Shown: positions 15,883-24,019 of the stretch, piece after piece
Numbering within the stretch: the stretch's first letter is position 1
Layout of the letters: each line of letters starts with the position of its first letter
NCBI GenBank assembly: GCA_900471515.1
Contig: UCFC01000018.1
Span: forward strand, 108,902-172,901
Length of the DNA: 64,000 nt
DNA from: Hyphomicrobiales bacterium
Lineage (GTDB): Bacteria; Pseudomonadota; Alphaproteobacteria; Rhizobiales; Rhizobiaceae
Direction: 5' to 3'
The notes under the pieces: generated by a model
Databases searched by the model: none
What the model saw: the letters and a program-made list of their open reading frames with translations, nothing else
What the model was told of the DNA's origin: nothing
Translations under genes and position numbers: made by a program

Positions 15883-17499
15883 ATGAATCAGTATGACGGG
15901 AACAGGGTGAGCCGCTTGCCTGCCTGGCGCAGTTATGAGTCGTCTCAGCCTGCGCCTGAAGGCGTGCGTGCGCGCAGCCCGATCATCCGGCCGACCGATT
16001 TCGTCCCTCCGCCGCCACCTCCGGACCCCCTTCCGGTTCGCCCGGCAGCGACGCAGAGCAGGCCTTTCGAGCCGCAACGCCCGGATATTCCGCCGGTCTC
16101 CGAACCGCCTGCGGCACCTGAACCTGTGGTCGGGCAGGCGGGGGATGCCGCCGGACCGTTGCTCGACATCAGGTCCGCGGTTGCCGCCGTCTGGAGCAGG
16201 CGCCTCGTTGTTGCCGGTCTTTGCCTCCTCGGCGCGGCCGCCGGCGCGGTGATCGCGCCTCGTATCCCGCAGAAGTTCACCGCCGTTGCCGCCCTCTATT
16301 TCGATCCGCGCCAGATCGGTCTTGCCGACGGCGGCGCGCAAAACGCGACCGTCTCGCCGGAAATGGTCTCGACGCTGATCGACAGCCAGGTTCAGCTGCT
16401 GACCTCGGGCAACGTATTGCGTCGCGTGGCCGACGCCATGAAGCTTGACCAGGACCCGGAATTTACCGGCGGCAGGACGGATGGCGCGGCCATCATCGGC
16501 ACCCTTCAGAAGGCGCTGCTGATCACGCGCGAGAACAATACCTACGTCGTCTCGCTTGCCGCGACCACGCACGATCCGGAAAAGTCCGCAAAGCTCGCAA
16601 ACCAGGTCGTTACCTCCTTCATGCAGGAGGAAAGCAGCGCGTCGAGCGGCCTCTACGAGACCACCTCGTCGGCGCTCGACGGTCGCCTCGACGATCTGCG
16701 CGCCAAGGTGCAGGAGGCGGAACAGGCGGTAGAAACCTTCCGCGCCGACAACGACATGGCGGCCACCGAAGGCAACCTGATTTCCGACCAGCGCCTTTCG
16801 TCCCTGAACACGCTGCTCGTCACCGCCCAGGAAAAGACCATTCAGGCCAAGGCGCGCGCCGATGCGGCTGCGAACCTGCGGGTCGAGGACGTCGTCGCCG
16901 GCAGCCAGACGGATGGTGCGGCGGGCACGTCGCCGCTCGTCAGCCTGCGGCAGCAATATGCCGCCCAGGCCGCCGTCGTCGGCAGCCTGCAGAGCCAGAT
17001 GGGGTCGCGCCATCCGCGCCTTCAGGCCGCGCGCTCTTCGCTCGACAGCATCGGGGCGGAAATCAAGGGCGAATTGCAGCGGGTCGCGACCTCGGCAAGG
17101 GCCGAATACGAACAGGCCAAGAAAGCCGAAGACGATATCGCCAAGGAACTGGCGGTGCAGAAAGCGCTGCAGGCCACGACCTCGGACAAGCAGGTGCAGC
17201 TGAACGAACTGCAGCGCAAGGCGACCGCGGCGCGTGAGCTTTACGAGGCCGTGCTGAAACGTTCCGGCGAGACCAGCGAGGAACAGAACCTCGCCCAGAG
17301 CAATATCCGCGTCGTTTCGCCTGCTGAAGTTCCCGTCAAGGCGGATGGACCGAGCAAGAAAATCATCATGGTCGCCGGCCTGATCGGCGGTTTGCTCGCC
17401 GGTTTTGCCGTCGGTGCGGGCTTCGCCATCCTGGCCGGCCTCTTTTCCCATCCGACCGTCAGAAGCTATTTCCGCAAGCCCGTGCCTGCCTCCGCTTGA
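15883..17499 (+). CDS. Wzc/GumC-type polysaccharide chain-length protein lacking the tyrosine kinase domain
   Basis: A 538-residue polysaccharide co-polymerase. A proline-rich cytoplasmic N-terminus (six consecutive Pro at 42-47) leads to a first membrane helix (107-127), a Wzz domain beginning FTAVAALYFDPRQIGL, a long coiled-coil region (about 270-455, including DLRAKVQEAEQAVETFRADN) and a second helix near 490-512, then a short basic tail. There are no Walker motifs and no tyrosine-rich C-terminus, so the kinase would have to be encoded elsewhere. It is divergent from the GH5-Wzy-acyltransferase genes. The start at 15883 has no clear ribosome site; GTG at 15907 is an alternative. Confidence 0.88.
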   Translation: MNQYDGNRVSRLPAWRSYESSQPAPEGVRARSPIIRPTDFVPPPPPPDPLPVRPAATQSRPFEPQRPDIPPVSEPPAAPEPVVGQAGDAAGPLLDIRSAVAAVWSRRLVVAGLCLLGAAAGAVIAPRIPQKFTAVAALYFDPRQIGLADGGAQNATVSPEMVSTLIDSQVQLLTSGNVLRRVADAMKLDQDPEFTGGRTDGAAIIGTLQKALLITRENNTYVVSLAATTHDPEKSAKLANQVVTSFMQEESSASSGLYETTSSALDGRLDDLRAKVQEAEQAVETFRADNDMAATEGNLISDQRLSSLNTLLVTAQEKTIQAKARADAAANLRVEDVVAGSQTDGAAGTSPLVSLRQQYAAQAAVVGSLQSQMGSRHPRLQAARSSLDSIGAEIKGELQRVATSARAEYEQAKKAEDDIAKELAVQKALQATTSDKQVQLNELQRKATAARELYEAVLKRSGETSEEQNLAQSNIRVVSPAEVPVKADGPSKKIIMVAGLIGGLLAGFAVGAGFAILAGLFSHPTVRSYFRKPVPASA

Positions 17500-17568
17500 T
17501 GGCGGCCGTCGATCTTCCTACATCGTGGAGACGGGCGCCAGGTGAAGATGCCCGCGAAAGAGGTTGTC

Positions 17569-17895
17569 ATGCGTATCGTCGCGGTTCTTCTGCTGTCGCT
17601 TGTTGCCGGCGCCTCGGCTGCGCCCGCTTCCGCCATCGACTGGCAGAGTTCTGGCAGGCAGGCGGTACAGCCGCTCTATCCCTATAAGGATCTTCCCGGC
17701 GTAAAGGCGCAGCCGGACAAGAAGGTGGAAGAATCCTACGACTGCCATACCGAAACGGTCCAGGTCCGCCGCCGCTTCGACCAGATCTTCCGCTCCGGCG
17801 GCATGCCGACCCTGATGTATGTCTGCGAGCGGGACGGCTTCGTGACCATGGACAGCCGCGTGCCGCTGCGCGGCCACTACCAGCCGGTGCGCTGA
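17569..17895 (+). CDS. Small secreted hypothetical protein (108 residues)
   Basis: The protein begins MRIVAVLLLSLVAGASAAPA, a clear signal peptide with likely cleavage after ASA or SAI near 20-24. The mature part is about 85 residues with two cysteines (SYDCHTE and MYVCERDG) that could form one disulfide. I do not recognise the family. It follows the GumC-like gene by 69 bases on the same strand and has AGAGG six bases before the ATG at 17569, so it probably shares that transcript and may act in the periplasm in polysaccharide export. An in-frame start at 17542 is less likely. Confidence 0.75.
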   Translation: MRIVAVLLLSLVAGASAAPASAIDWQSSGRQAVQPLYPYKDLPGVKAQPDKKVEESYDCHTETVQVRRRFDQIFRSGGMPTLMYVCERDGFVTMDSRVPLRGHYQPVR

Positions 17896-17916
17896 AAGCG
17901 GCAGGGGTCCTTCCGG

Positions 17917-18570
17917 TCAGACGTTGCGGAAGAAGTCGGAGAGGATGTCTCGCTTGCTGTCGCGGAAGGCGAGCCTGTTTTCCGGTCCCTGATAGACGAT
18001 CTTCCCGCGCTCCGTCTCGCGATTGATGACGCTGACGCCCTGCGAGATGATGCTGCGCTCCCGCACCAGGCTGCCGCCGATCACCGCGGTGTTGGGATAG
18101 AGGATGACGCCATCCTCGATGACCGGGGCAACGCCGTGGTTCTTGCCGACGGTGGAGTTCTGATAGAGCACGAGGTGGTTGCCGTAGGTCGCCTTGGCGA
18201 GCACGATCCCGACCGAATGGCCGATGAAGAAAACCTCCGGCATCTCGATCTCGTAGAACAGGTCGATCGCGTTCAGCTGCTTGTTCAGCAGGAACAGCTT
18301 GGTGCAGAGCGCCGCGGCCTTTTCGTGTTTCCAGATCGTATTGGCGAGATAATAGAGAAAAATGCAATATTGCGACGAATGCAGAATGTCGAACCAGCCG
18401 GCTTTCCAGACGGCGACATTCGAGATGCAATGGTCGAGCCTTCGCAGCGCTTCAGGCAGGTGTTTCTCGACAAGGCCGAATTCGGTTTCGTCGCCGAAAG
18501 GGATAAGCCTGCGGATCTGCTCGCAGCAATAGGCCGCAAGCCTGCTCGCTTCCAGATTGAGGATCTCCAT
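17917..18570 (-). CDS. Serine acetyltransferase-like hexapeptide-repeat protein
   Basis: A 217-residue protein with an alpha-helical N-terminal half and a left-handed beta-helix at about 120-190 (GHSVGIVLAKATYGNHLVLYQNSTVG..., GVILYPNTAVIGGSL). This resembles the CysE-like family found in surface-sugar loci. Cysteine synthesis is unlikely because it is the last gene of an eight-gene sugar operon. It probably transfers an acyl group to a sugar nucleotide or glycan. AAGGA precedes the ATG at 18570, and the gap to the upstream reductase gene is ten bases. The catalytic residue is not certain; the His in YGNHL or GKNHG is a candidate. Confidence 0.8.
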   Translation of the reverse strand: MEILNLEASRLAAYCCEQIRRLIPFGDETEFGLVEKHLPEALRRLDHCISNVAVWKAGWFDILHSSQYCIFLYYLANTIWKHEKAAALCTKLFLLNKQLNAIDLFYEIEMPEVFFIGHSVGIVLAKATYGNHLVLYQNSTVGKNHGVAPVIEDGVILYPNTAVIGGSLVRERSIISQGVSVINRETERGKIVYQGPENRLAFRDSKRDILSDFFRNV

Positions 18571-18580
18571 TTTCGTTCCT

Positions 18581-19417
18581 TCAGTCGAGTGCGGACAGGA
18601 TTGGTGAAAGTTTGTCGGCCACGGAGCCCGGCCGCCAGCCGAATTCCGCCGCCATGCGCGTCACGTCGATATCGGGCGGAGCGGCAGGGACAGTCTCGGA
18701 ATCGAAACGGATGTGGCGTCCGCTCGTTTCCCCGATGAGAGCGGCCAGGGCGTCGTTCCGGAGATTTCGGCCGGAAGCGACGTTGTAGATATCGGCCTTG
18801 CCGGAGACGGCGATATGGATGAGGCCGTCCACGACATCATCCATATGCACGTAATCGCGCGAGAAGGCCGGCGAGGAGGCAAGCCGGATTTCCTCGCCGC
18901 GTACGGTCGCGGCAATCCTGGTCAGAAGCTGCGGCAGAAAGCCGTTGTCGCTGCCGTGATCGTCATAGACGGAGGCGAGCCGCGCGATGCGCGCCCGTCC
19001 CGGCCCGAGCGCCAGGCATGCGGCTTCGCCCATCAGTTTCGAGAGGTCGTAGAGATGGCGCGGCTCGCGTGGCGAGACCGAAAAGGAAAGGTCTTCGAAC
19101 GCCCGGCTGCCGGGGGCAAGTCCGTCGTAGAGCCGCGTGGACGACAGGTAGACGAGCGAATCGTAGGCCTCCGATTGCAGCACGCGGGAGACGAGGCTCA
19201 CATGCGCTTCGATCGTATCGGCCGGCCGCCGGGCGAAATCGGCGGTCAACCCGGCGCAATGGAAGATATGGCCGTGCGAAACGCCATGCTGGGGCCAGTC
19301 CGTGTCCCGTGAGGGCAACCGGCAGGTCCAGCCCATGGCCTGCAGGCGCCGCGTCAGGGCCTGCCCGATAAAACCGCCGGCGCCGATGATCGTGGCGGTA
19401 TTGCTCTCAGCGCCCAT
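18581..19417 (-). CDS. NAD(P)-dependent sugar epimerase/reductase (extended SDR)
   Basis: A 278-residue extended short-chain dehydrogenase. The nucleotide-binding GAGGFIG is at 12-18, and the active-site YDLSK gives Tyr123 and Lys127. In the CDP-sugar operon (start directly after the acyltransferase stop, TGAATG) its likely job is the final reduction of the 4-keto group of the branched 6-deoxyhexose, completing the activated sugar. The exact stereochemistry cannot be predicted. The later part (FSRDYVHMDDVVDGLIHIA, YNVASGRN) is typical of nucleotide-sugar SDRs. Confidence 0.88.
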   Translation of the reverse strand: MGAESNTATIIGAGGFIGQALTRRLQAMGWTCRLPSRDTDWPQHGVSHGHIFHCAGLTADFARRPADTIEAHVSLVSRVLQSEAYDSLVYLSSTRLYDGLAPGSRAFEDLSFSVSPREPRHLYDLSKLMGEAACLALGPGRARIARLASVYDDHGSDNGFLPQLLTRIAATVRGEEIRLASSPAFSRDYVHMDDVVDGLIHIAVSGKADIYNVASGRNLRNDALAALIGETSGRHIRFDSETVPAAPPDIDVTRMAAEFGWRPGSVADKLSPILSALD

Positions 19418-19909
19418 TCACTGTCTCCAGCCGATCTGCCGCAACGGCGTGCCGATATTGATCGAATAGGCCTCGACACGGCCGCGCACGAGCGACATGG
19501 CGCCGATCACCGCTCCATCCTCCACCACGGCGCCGTCGAGAAGCACGCATCCGGCGCCGATCCAGACATCCTTGCCGATCACGATTCCGCCGCGCGAAGG
19601 TTTGAACCGCTGGTCGCGGATCAGCATGTCCCGCCGGCTATATTCGTGATTGACGGGGGCAAAGACGCAATTGGCGGCGATCGCGCAATCGTCGCCGATG
19701 GTGATGCCGTTTCCCGTGTAGAGGACGCAGCCGGAATTGATGACGACGCGCTCGCCGATCAGCAGCTCGCCGCTGCCGCCGGCAGGCTTGATCTTGACGA
19801 AACTGTCGAGCACCGAGCCGGCGCCGATGACATAGCGGGTTCCCCGCTGGCTCTCCTCGATATCGGCCAGAGGCGAAATGCGGCTCGTCGGATCAGCGAT
19901 CAATGGCAT
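19418..19909 (-). CDS. Hexapeptide-repeat acyltransferase (LbH family)
   Basis: A 163-residue left-handed beta-helix acyltransferase with repeated I/V/L-G-x4 turns (LLIGERVVINSGCVL, ITIGDDCAIAANCVF, IVIGKDVWIGAGCVL) and the NHEYSRRD loop whose His is the usual catalytic base in this class. The start at 19909 is chosen for GAGGAAATCTC just upstream; the longer frame to 19939 lacks a ribosome site. Between a glycosyltransferase and a reductase in the CDP-sugar operon, it probably O-acetylates the deoxysugar or the growing repeat unit. Confidence 0.87.
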   Translation of the reverse strand: MPLIADPTSRISPLADIEESQRGTRYVIGAGSVLDSFVKIKPAGGSGELLIGERVVINSGCVLYTGNGITIGDDCAIAANCVFAPVNHEYSRRDMLIRDQRFKPSRGGIVIGKDVWIGAGCVLLDGAVVEDGAVIGAMSLVRGRVEAYSINIGTPLRQIGWRQ

Positions 19910-19939
19910 GAGATTTCCTCGTCGGGCAGATCGGTGCAA

Positions 19940-21187
19940 TCACATCGCCAGCGGCTCGATGAGATCCTCTTCGCAGAAGACGAGGTTCTGTGGATAGCCC
20001 TGCTTCAGGTAGATATCCCGATCCGCCTTGTTGGCGACGAAGACCGCGGCCCGCTCGGCGGCGCCGTCCGGCATATCGCCGGCATTGTGGACGACTTCGA
20101 TATTGGCCCGCAGCCCCAGTTCCCGCAGCAATCCCTCGATCGATGCCGGATCGGTCATGCCGTGAAGAACGAGCCGGTTGACTTCCGCGGCCGAATTCGT
20201 CGCCCAGGCCAGGGTCTGCACCGCCGCCATCAGCGGCAGCTGGCCCCTTACGCCGGCCACGTCCGGATGGTTGCCGAAACCGGCAAAGCAGAGCCGCGAA
20301 TAAAGCTCGTAAGACTTCAGATATTCCTTCTTGGCGAACCAGAAGCGCAGGGCGACTGCCATCCGGTTGAAGGTGAAGTGCTTGATCATGGCCTCGTACT
20401 GGACGACGGACTGCTGGTCGAAAGGCAGCTTGCCGCGCTTGACGCCGAGATTGACCATATATTCCAGGCCGCCGCGATAGCGGTCCCAGGCCGTCAGCAG
20501 TTCGTCATTGCCGGCCTGGGGACGGTCGCGCGGAATGGTCGATACCGTCACCGCCCGATAGAAGGGCGTCTTGCGGAAGGCGATGGCGCCCTGGTCGAGA
20601 TAGTGGGCGAGATGCGAGAAGGCCCAATAGGAGAAATAGCGCGGCACCCAGGCCGAACGCAGGGCCGATGCGCGATAGATGCCGATTTCCGGAAACACGT
20701 GGCTCTCGACCAGGAAGGCGAAGACCTCGAGGAAGTTGCGCCGCTCGTATTTCGTGTCCGCCTTCACGTCGTAGAACAGGGTCTGGTCCACCTTCTGCAC
20801 TTCGTCATGCAGATACCACGGGGCGTAGCAGGCGGTGACGTCGGGATTGGCGTCGAGATATTTGATCGTATTGACGATGCCGCCGATGATCAGCATGTCG
20901 TCGTCGGCCAGGTAGATATTGTACTCGCCGCGCGCGTGGCGGAAGGCGCTGGAGAGGTTCGGCTCGTAGCCGAGGTTCTCCTCGCGGCGGAAGTAGCGGA
21001 TCGGCAGTCCCTTTTCGATATAGCGGTCCACGACTTCGCGCGTATTGTCGGTCGAGGCGTTGTCCGAGATGACGATCTCGTACTTGTAGGGAATTTTGTA
21101 GTCGGTGACGAAATAGCGTAGCGCCTTGTCCAGGAATACAGCGCGATTGAATGTGGGCAGGCAGATGCTGAGTTTTATGGCGTCCAC
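19940..21187 (-). CDS. Family 2 glycosyltransferase (GTG start)
   Basis: A 415-residue inverting GT-A glycosyltransferase. The N-terminus shows LSICLPTFNRA, VISDNASTDNT and the metal-binding ADDD (94-97). The C-terminal 150 residues are an extra, less conserved region. The start is the GTG at 21187, with GGAG nine bases upstream, and it overlaps the end of the 3,5-epimerase-like gene by 13 bases, which implies coupled translation. It is the only glycosyltransferase in the operon, so it most likely transfers the CDP-linked sugar made by its neighbours. A much longer in-frame extension upstream is a shadow of the epimerase gene. Confidence 0.9.
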   Translation of the reverse strand: MDAIKLSICLPTFNRAVFLDKALRYFVTDYKIPYKYEIVISDNASTDNTREVVDRYIEKGLPIRYFRREENLGYEPNLSSAFRHARGEYNIYLADDDMLIIGGIVNTIKYLDANPDVTACYAPWYLHDEVQKVDQTLFYDVKADTKYERRNFLEVFAFLVESHVFPEIGIYRASALRSAWVPRYFSYWAFSHLAHYLDQGAIAFRKTPFYRAVTVSTIPRDRPQAGNDELLTAWDRYRGGLEYMVNLGVKRGKLPFDQQSVVQYEAMIKHFTFNRMAVALRFWFAKKEYLKSYELYSRLCFAGFGNHPDVAGVRGQLPLMAAVQTLAWATNSAAEVNRLVLHGMTDPASIEGLLRELGLRANIEVVHNAGDMPDGAAERAAVFVANKADRDIYLKQGYPQNLVFCEEDLIEPLAM

Positions 21188-21726
21188 GATTTTTCTCCGC
21201 TGTCGTAAAGGTCGTAGGTGGCGTCGCGATCGTTCATGATGACGGGTTCGAAGGGCCACTGGATGGAAAATGCCGGGTCGTTCCAGCGAACTCCGCGCGT
21301 GAGTTCCGGCACATAGACCTCCGACATCTGGTAGAAGAGCCGGCAATCGTCTTCGAGCGTCAGGAAGCCGTGTGCGCAGCCGGCCGGGATGTAGAAGGCG
21401 TTGTGTTTTTCCGCGTCGAGTTCGACGGCGGCCGATTTCAGGTAGGTCGGCGAATCGCGCCGCAGGTCGAGCGCGACGTCGAAGACCCTGCCGCGCGTGG
21501 CGCGCACCAGCTTGTTCTCCGGCCGTGGGTGGGCCTGGTAATGCATGCCGCGCAAGGTGCCGCGCTTGTGGCTCTGCGAGACGTTGCACTGCGGGTAGAC
21601 GGGCGCGAGACCATGGTCGGCAAAGCTCCTGGTATCGAAGGTCCGCGCGAACATGCCCCGCTCGTCGCAATAGGCATCGACTTCGACGACGAAGGCGCCC
21701 GAGACCGCGGTCGGGAGGAACCTCAT
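21175..21726 (-). CDS. dTDP-4-dehydrorhamnose 3,5-epimerase-like protein
   Basis: A 183-residue RmlC-family cupin. The catalytic His62 sits in RGMHYQ and the acid Tyr138 in SEVYVPE; GCAHGF (116-121) and RGVRWNDP (144-151) complete the signature. Despite the name, the substrate here is more likely a CDP-4-keto-6-deoxyhexose, because the only nucleotidyl and dehydratase genes nearby are rfbF and rfbG. RmlC paralogues in such operons often perform single 5- or 3-epimerisation. It overlaps the C-methyltransferase gene by four bases (ATGA). Confidence 0.9.
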   Translation of the reverse strand: MRFLPTAVSGAFVVEVDAYCDERGMFARTFDTRSFADHGLAPVYPQCNVSQSHKRGTLRGMHYQAHPRPENKLVRATRGRVFDVALDLRRDSPTYLKSAAVELDAEKHNAFYIPAGCAHGFLTLEDDCRLFYQMSEVYVPELTRGVRWNDPAFSIQWPFEPVIMNDRDATYDLYDSGEKSWTP

Positions 21727-22958
21727 CCGATCACCGTCAGTTCCGGCACGGCGACGGCGAAGCGCCCGCCCCAGGCACCGACCCTGCTATTGGCCGCCAC
21801 GACCTCGTTCTTGATGTTCCACGGCAGGATGAGGACGTAGTCCGGCTTCGTCTCGTCGAGCTTCTCGGGCGCGTGGATCGGCAGTTTGCTGCCCGGCAGG
21901 AAATGCCCCTGCTTGTGCGGATTGCGATCGACGACATAGGCGATGAGATCGGTGCCGACGCCGCAGAAATTCAGGAGCGTGTTGCCCTTGGCGGCGGCGC
22001 CGTAGGCCGCGACCGTCTTGCTCTCGCGCTTGGCCTGCTTGAGGAAGGCAAGCAGACCGTCCTTGATCGGCGCGACACGGCTCTGGAAGGCTTCGTAGGT
22101 TGCGACCCGGTCGAAGCCGGCGGCCGCCTCGTCGGCGCGCACCTTGGCGACGCCGGGGCAGAGGGGATGGGCGGTGGACCCGGTGCGGCAGGCCAGCACG
22201 CGCAGGCTGCCGCCATGGGTTGGCAGCTCTTCCACGTCGAAAACCTTCAGGCCGTGGGCGGCAAAGACCTTTTCGACGGCGAGCAGCGACAGATAGTAGA
22301 AATGTTCGTGATAGACGGTGTCGAACTGGATGTTCTCGATCAGCCGCAAGAGATGCGGAAATTCGACGCTGACAACCCCATCCGGCTTCAGCACGGCCGA
22401 GAGCCCGCCGACGAAATCGTTGATGTCGGGAACATGCGCCAGCACGTTGTTGCCGATGACGATATCGGCGGCAAGGCCGCGGGAAACGAGGTCGGCGGCG
22501 GTCTCCTTGCCGAAGAAGCGCGCCTCCGTCGGCACGCCGGCCTGGCGCGCCACATCGGCGACGTTTTCGGCGGGCTCGATGCCGAGCACCGGCACGCCGG
22601 CGGCGACGAAATGCTTGAGCAGGTAGCCGTCGTTGCTCGCCACTTCGATGACCTGCGACGTCTCGTTCAGGCCGAAGCGCTGGCGCGCCATGATCGTGAA
22701 CTGGCGGGCATGTTCCACCCAACTGTCGCTATAGGAGGAGAAATAGGCGTAGTGGCTGAAGATGTCTTCCGGCGGCACGAAGGCGTCGGCCTGCACCAGC
22801 CAGCATTCGGAGCAGACGAAGGCGCGCAGCGGATAGGAGGGTTCCGGCTGCCGGAGCTGTTCCTGTGTCAGATAGGCATTGGCAAGCGGCGTCGAGCCGA
22901 GGTCCACGAAACTGTGCTTCAGGGGAGCGCCGCAGAACCGGCAATTATGCGCTGTCAT
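21723..22958 (-). CDS. Sugar C-methyltransferase (class I SAM, zinc-binding N-terminus)
   Basis: A 411-residue protein with the three parts of deoxysugar C-methyltransferases such as TylCIII and NovU. These are a zinc-binding N-terminus (C6, C9, C49, C52), a central SAM domain with IEVASNDGYLLKHF, and a C-terminal domain with YGAAAKGNTLLN that includes YVVDRNPHKQG. These enzymes add a methyl group to C3 (or C5) of a 4-keto-6-deoxy nucleotide sugar. Its place between rfbG and the epimerase-like gene, with four-base overlaps on both sides, strongly implies a branched CDP-sugar product. The precise carbon methylated is inference from the family. Confidence 0.92.
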   Translation of the reverse strand: MTAHNCRFCGAPLKHSFVDLGSTPLANAYLTQEQLRQPEPSYPLRAFVCSECWLVQADAFVPPEDIFSHYAYFSSYSDSWVEHARQFTIMARQRFGLNETSQVIEVASNDGYLLKHFVAAGVPVLGIEPAENVADVARQAGVPTEARFFGKETAADLVSRGLAADIVIGNNVLAHVPDINDFVGGLSAVLKPDGVVSVEFPHLLRLIENIQFDTVYHEHFYYLSLLAVEKVFAAHGLKVFDVEELPTHGGSLRVLACRTGSTAHPLCPGVAKVRADEAAAGFDRVATYEAFQSRVAPIKDGLLAFLKQAKRESKTVAAYGAAAKGNTLLNFCGVGTDLIAYVVDRNPHKQGHFLPGSKLPIHAPEKLDETKPDYVLILPWNIKNEVVAANSRVGAWGGRFAVAVPELTVIG

Positions 22959-24019
22959 GATCTTGCTTCCTCATAGGCCGCGATCTGGCTGAGCGAGAAG
23001 GCGCGCATGTCGGCGCCCTCGCGGTTGGCCTTGTACCAAGCGGCGGTCCAGTCGATTGTCTGCTGCAGGCTGAGGCGCGGGCGCCAGCCAAGGGCGGAAA
23101 GGGCTAAGGCGGAGCTCAGCGTCAGTGCCGGCGCTTCCGGCAGGTGCTTGCCCGGTGCCTGCTCCCAGACGTCGTTGACGCCATGGGCAAGGCCGAGCGC
23201 TTCGGCAAGTTTCGAAACCGTGGCGAAGCTTTGCGGGTCCGGCCCGAAATTGAGCGCATCGGGCAGTTCCCCGCCGTCAGAAAGCGTCAGGGCCTCGGCG
23301 AAGGCCAGATAGCCGCCGAGCGGTTCCAGCACATGCTGCCAGGGGCGGATCGCCTGCGGGTAGCGGAGCTGGATCGGTTGGCTGCTCTCGAAGGCGCGGA
23401 TGAAATCCGGAATCAGCCGGTCCTTGGACCAGTCGCCGCCGCCGATGACATTGCCGGCGCGCACCGTCGCGACCCGGATGTCACGATCCTTGAAGAAACT
23501 GTCGCGGTAGCTCTGCACGACGAGTTCGGTGCAGGCTTTCGAATTGGAATAGGGATCCTTGCCGCCGAGCGTATCCGTTTCGACGAAGGGGATGCCGCTG
23601 CCGTTGTTCGCATAGACCTTGTCGGACGTGACGACGATCACCGTCTTGACCGAGGCCGCCTCGCGCACCGCATCGAGGACATTGGCCGTCCCCGTCACAT
23701 TGGTGGCAAAGGTTTCCGAAGGGCTTTCGTAGGAGCGCCGCACAAGCGCCTGCGCTGCCATGTGGATGACGATCTCGGGCTCGCTATCGACGAGAATCTG
23801 CTTGAACGCGGCCGTATCCCGGATATCGGCGATATGGTGGCTCTGTCCGTTCCAGGGCGAAAGCCGGACATAGAGAGAGGGATCGGTCTCGGGCTGCAGC
23901 GAAATCGCCGTCACCTCCGCCCCGAGCTTCTCCAGCCACAGCGAGAGCCAGGATCCCTTGAACCCCGTGTGCCCCGTCAGGAACACACGCCTGCCATTCC
24001 AGAAATTCGTCAGGCCCAT
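22955..24019 (-). CDS. rfbG: CDP-glucose 4,6-dehydratase
   Basis: A 354-residue extended SDR that turns CDP-glucose into CDP-4-keto-6-deoxyglucose. The NAD-binding GHTGFKG is at 16-22, TSDK at 131-134 and the active-site pair Tyr157/Lys161 in YSNSK. FWNGRRVFLTGHTGFKGSW is highly characteristic of RfbG, and the RPWQHVLEPLGGYL segment is also family-specific. The ATG at 24019 lies inside the end of rfbF (10-base overlap), preceded by GTGGAAAAT. It provides the common intermediate for the rest of the operon. Confidence 0.95.
   Translation of the reverse strand: MGLTNFWNGRRVFLTGHTGFKGSWLSLWLEKLGAEVTAISLQPETDPSLYVRLSPWNGQSHHIADIRDTAAFKQILVDSEPEIVIHMAAQALVRRSYESPSETFATNVTGTANVLDAVREAASVKTVIVVTSDKVYANNGSGIPFVETDTLGGKDPYSNSKACTELVVQSYRDSFFKDRDIRVATVRAGNVIGGGDWSKDRLIPDFIRAFESSQPIQLRYPQAIRPWQHVLEPLGGYLAFAEALTLSDGGELPDALNFGPDPQSFATVSKLAEALGLAHGVNDVWEQAPGKHLPEAPALTLSSALALSALGWRPRLSLQQTIDWTAAWYKANREGADMRAFSLSQIAAYEEARS

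Noticed and set aside
19940..21670. 576-residue version of the glycosyltransferase
   Set aside because: The N-terminal 161 residues are antisense-like translation of the epimerase gene in another frame; the GTG at 21187 has a good ribosome site and gives a normal GT2 N-terminus.
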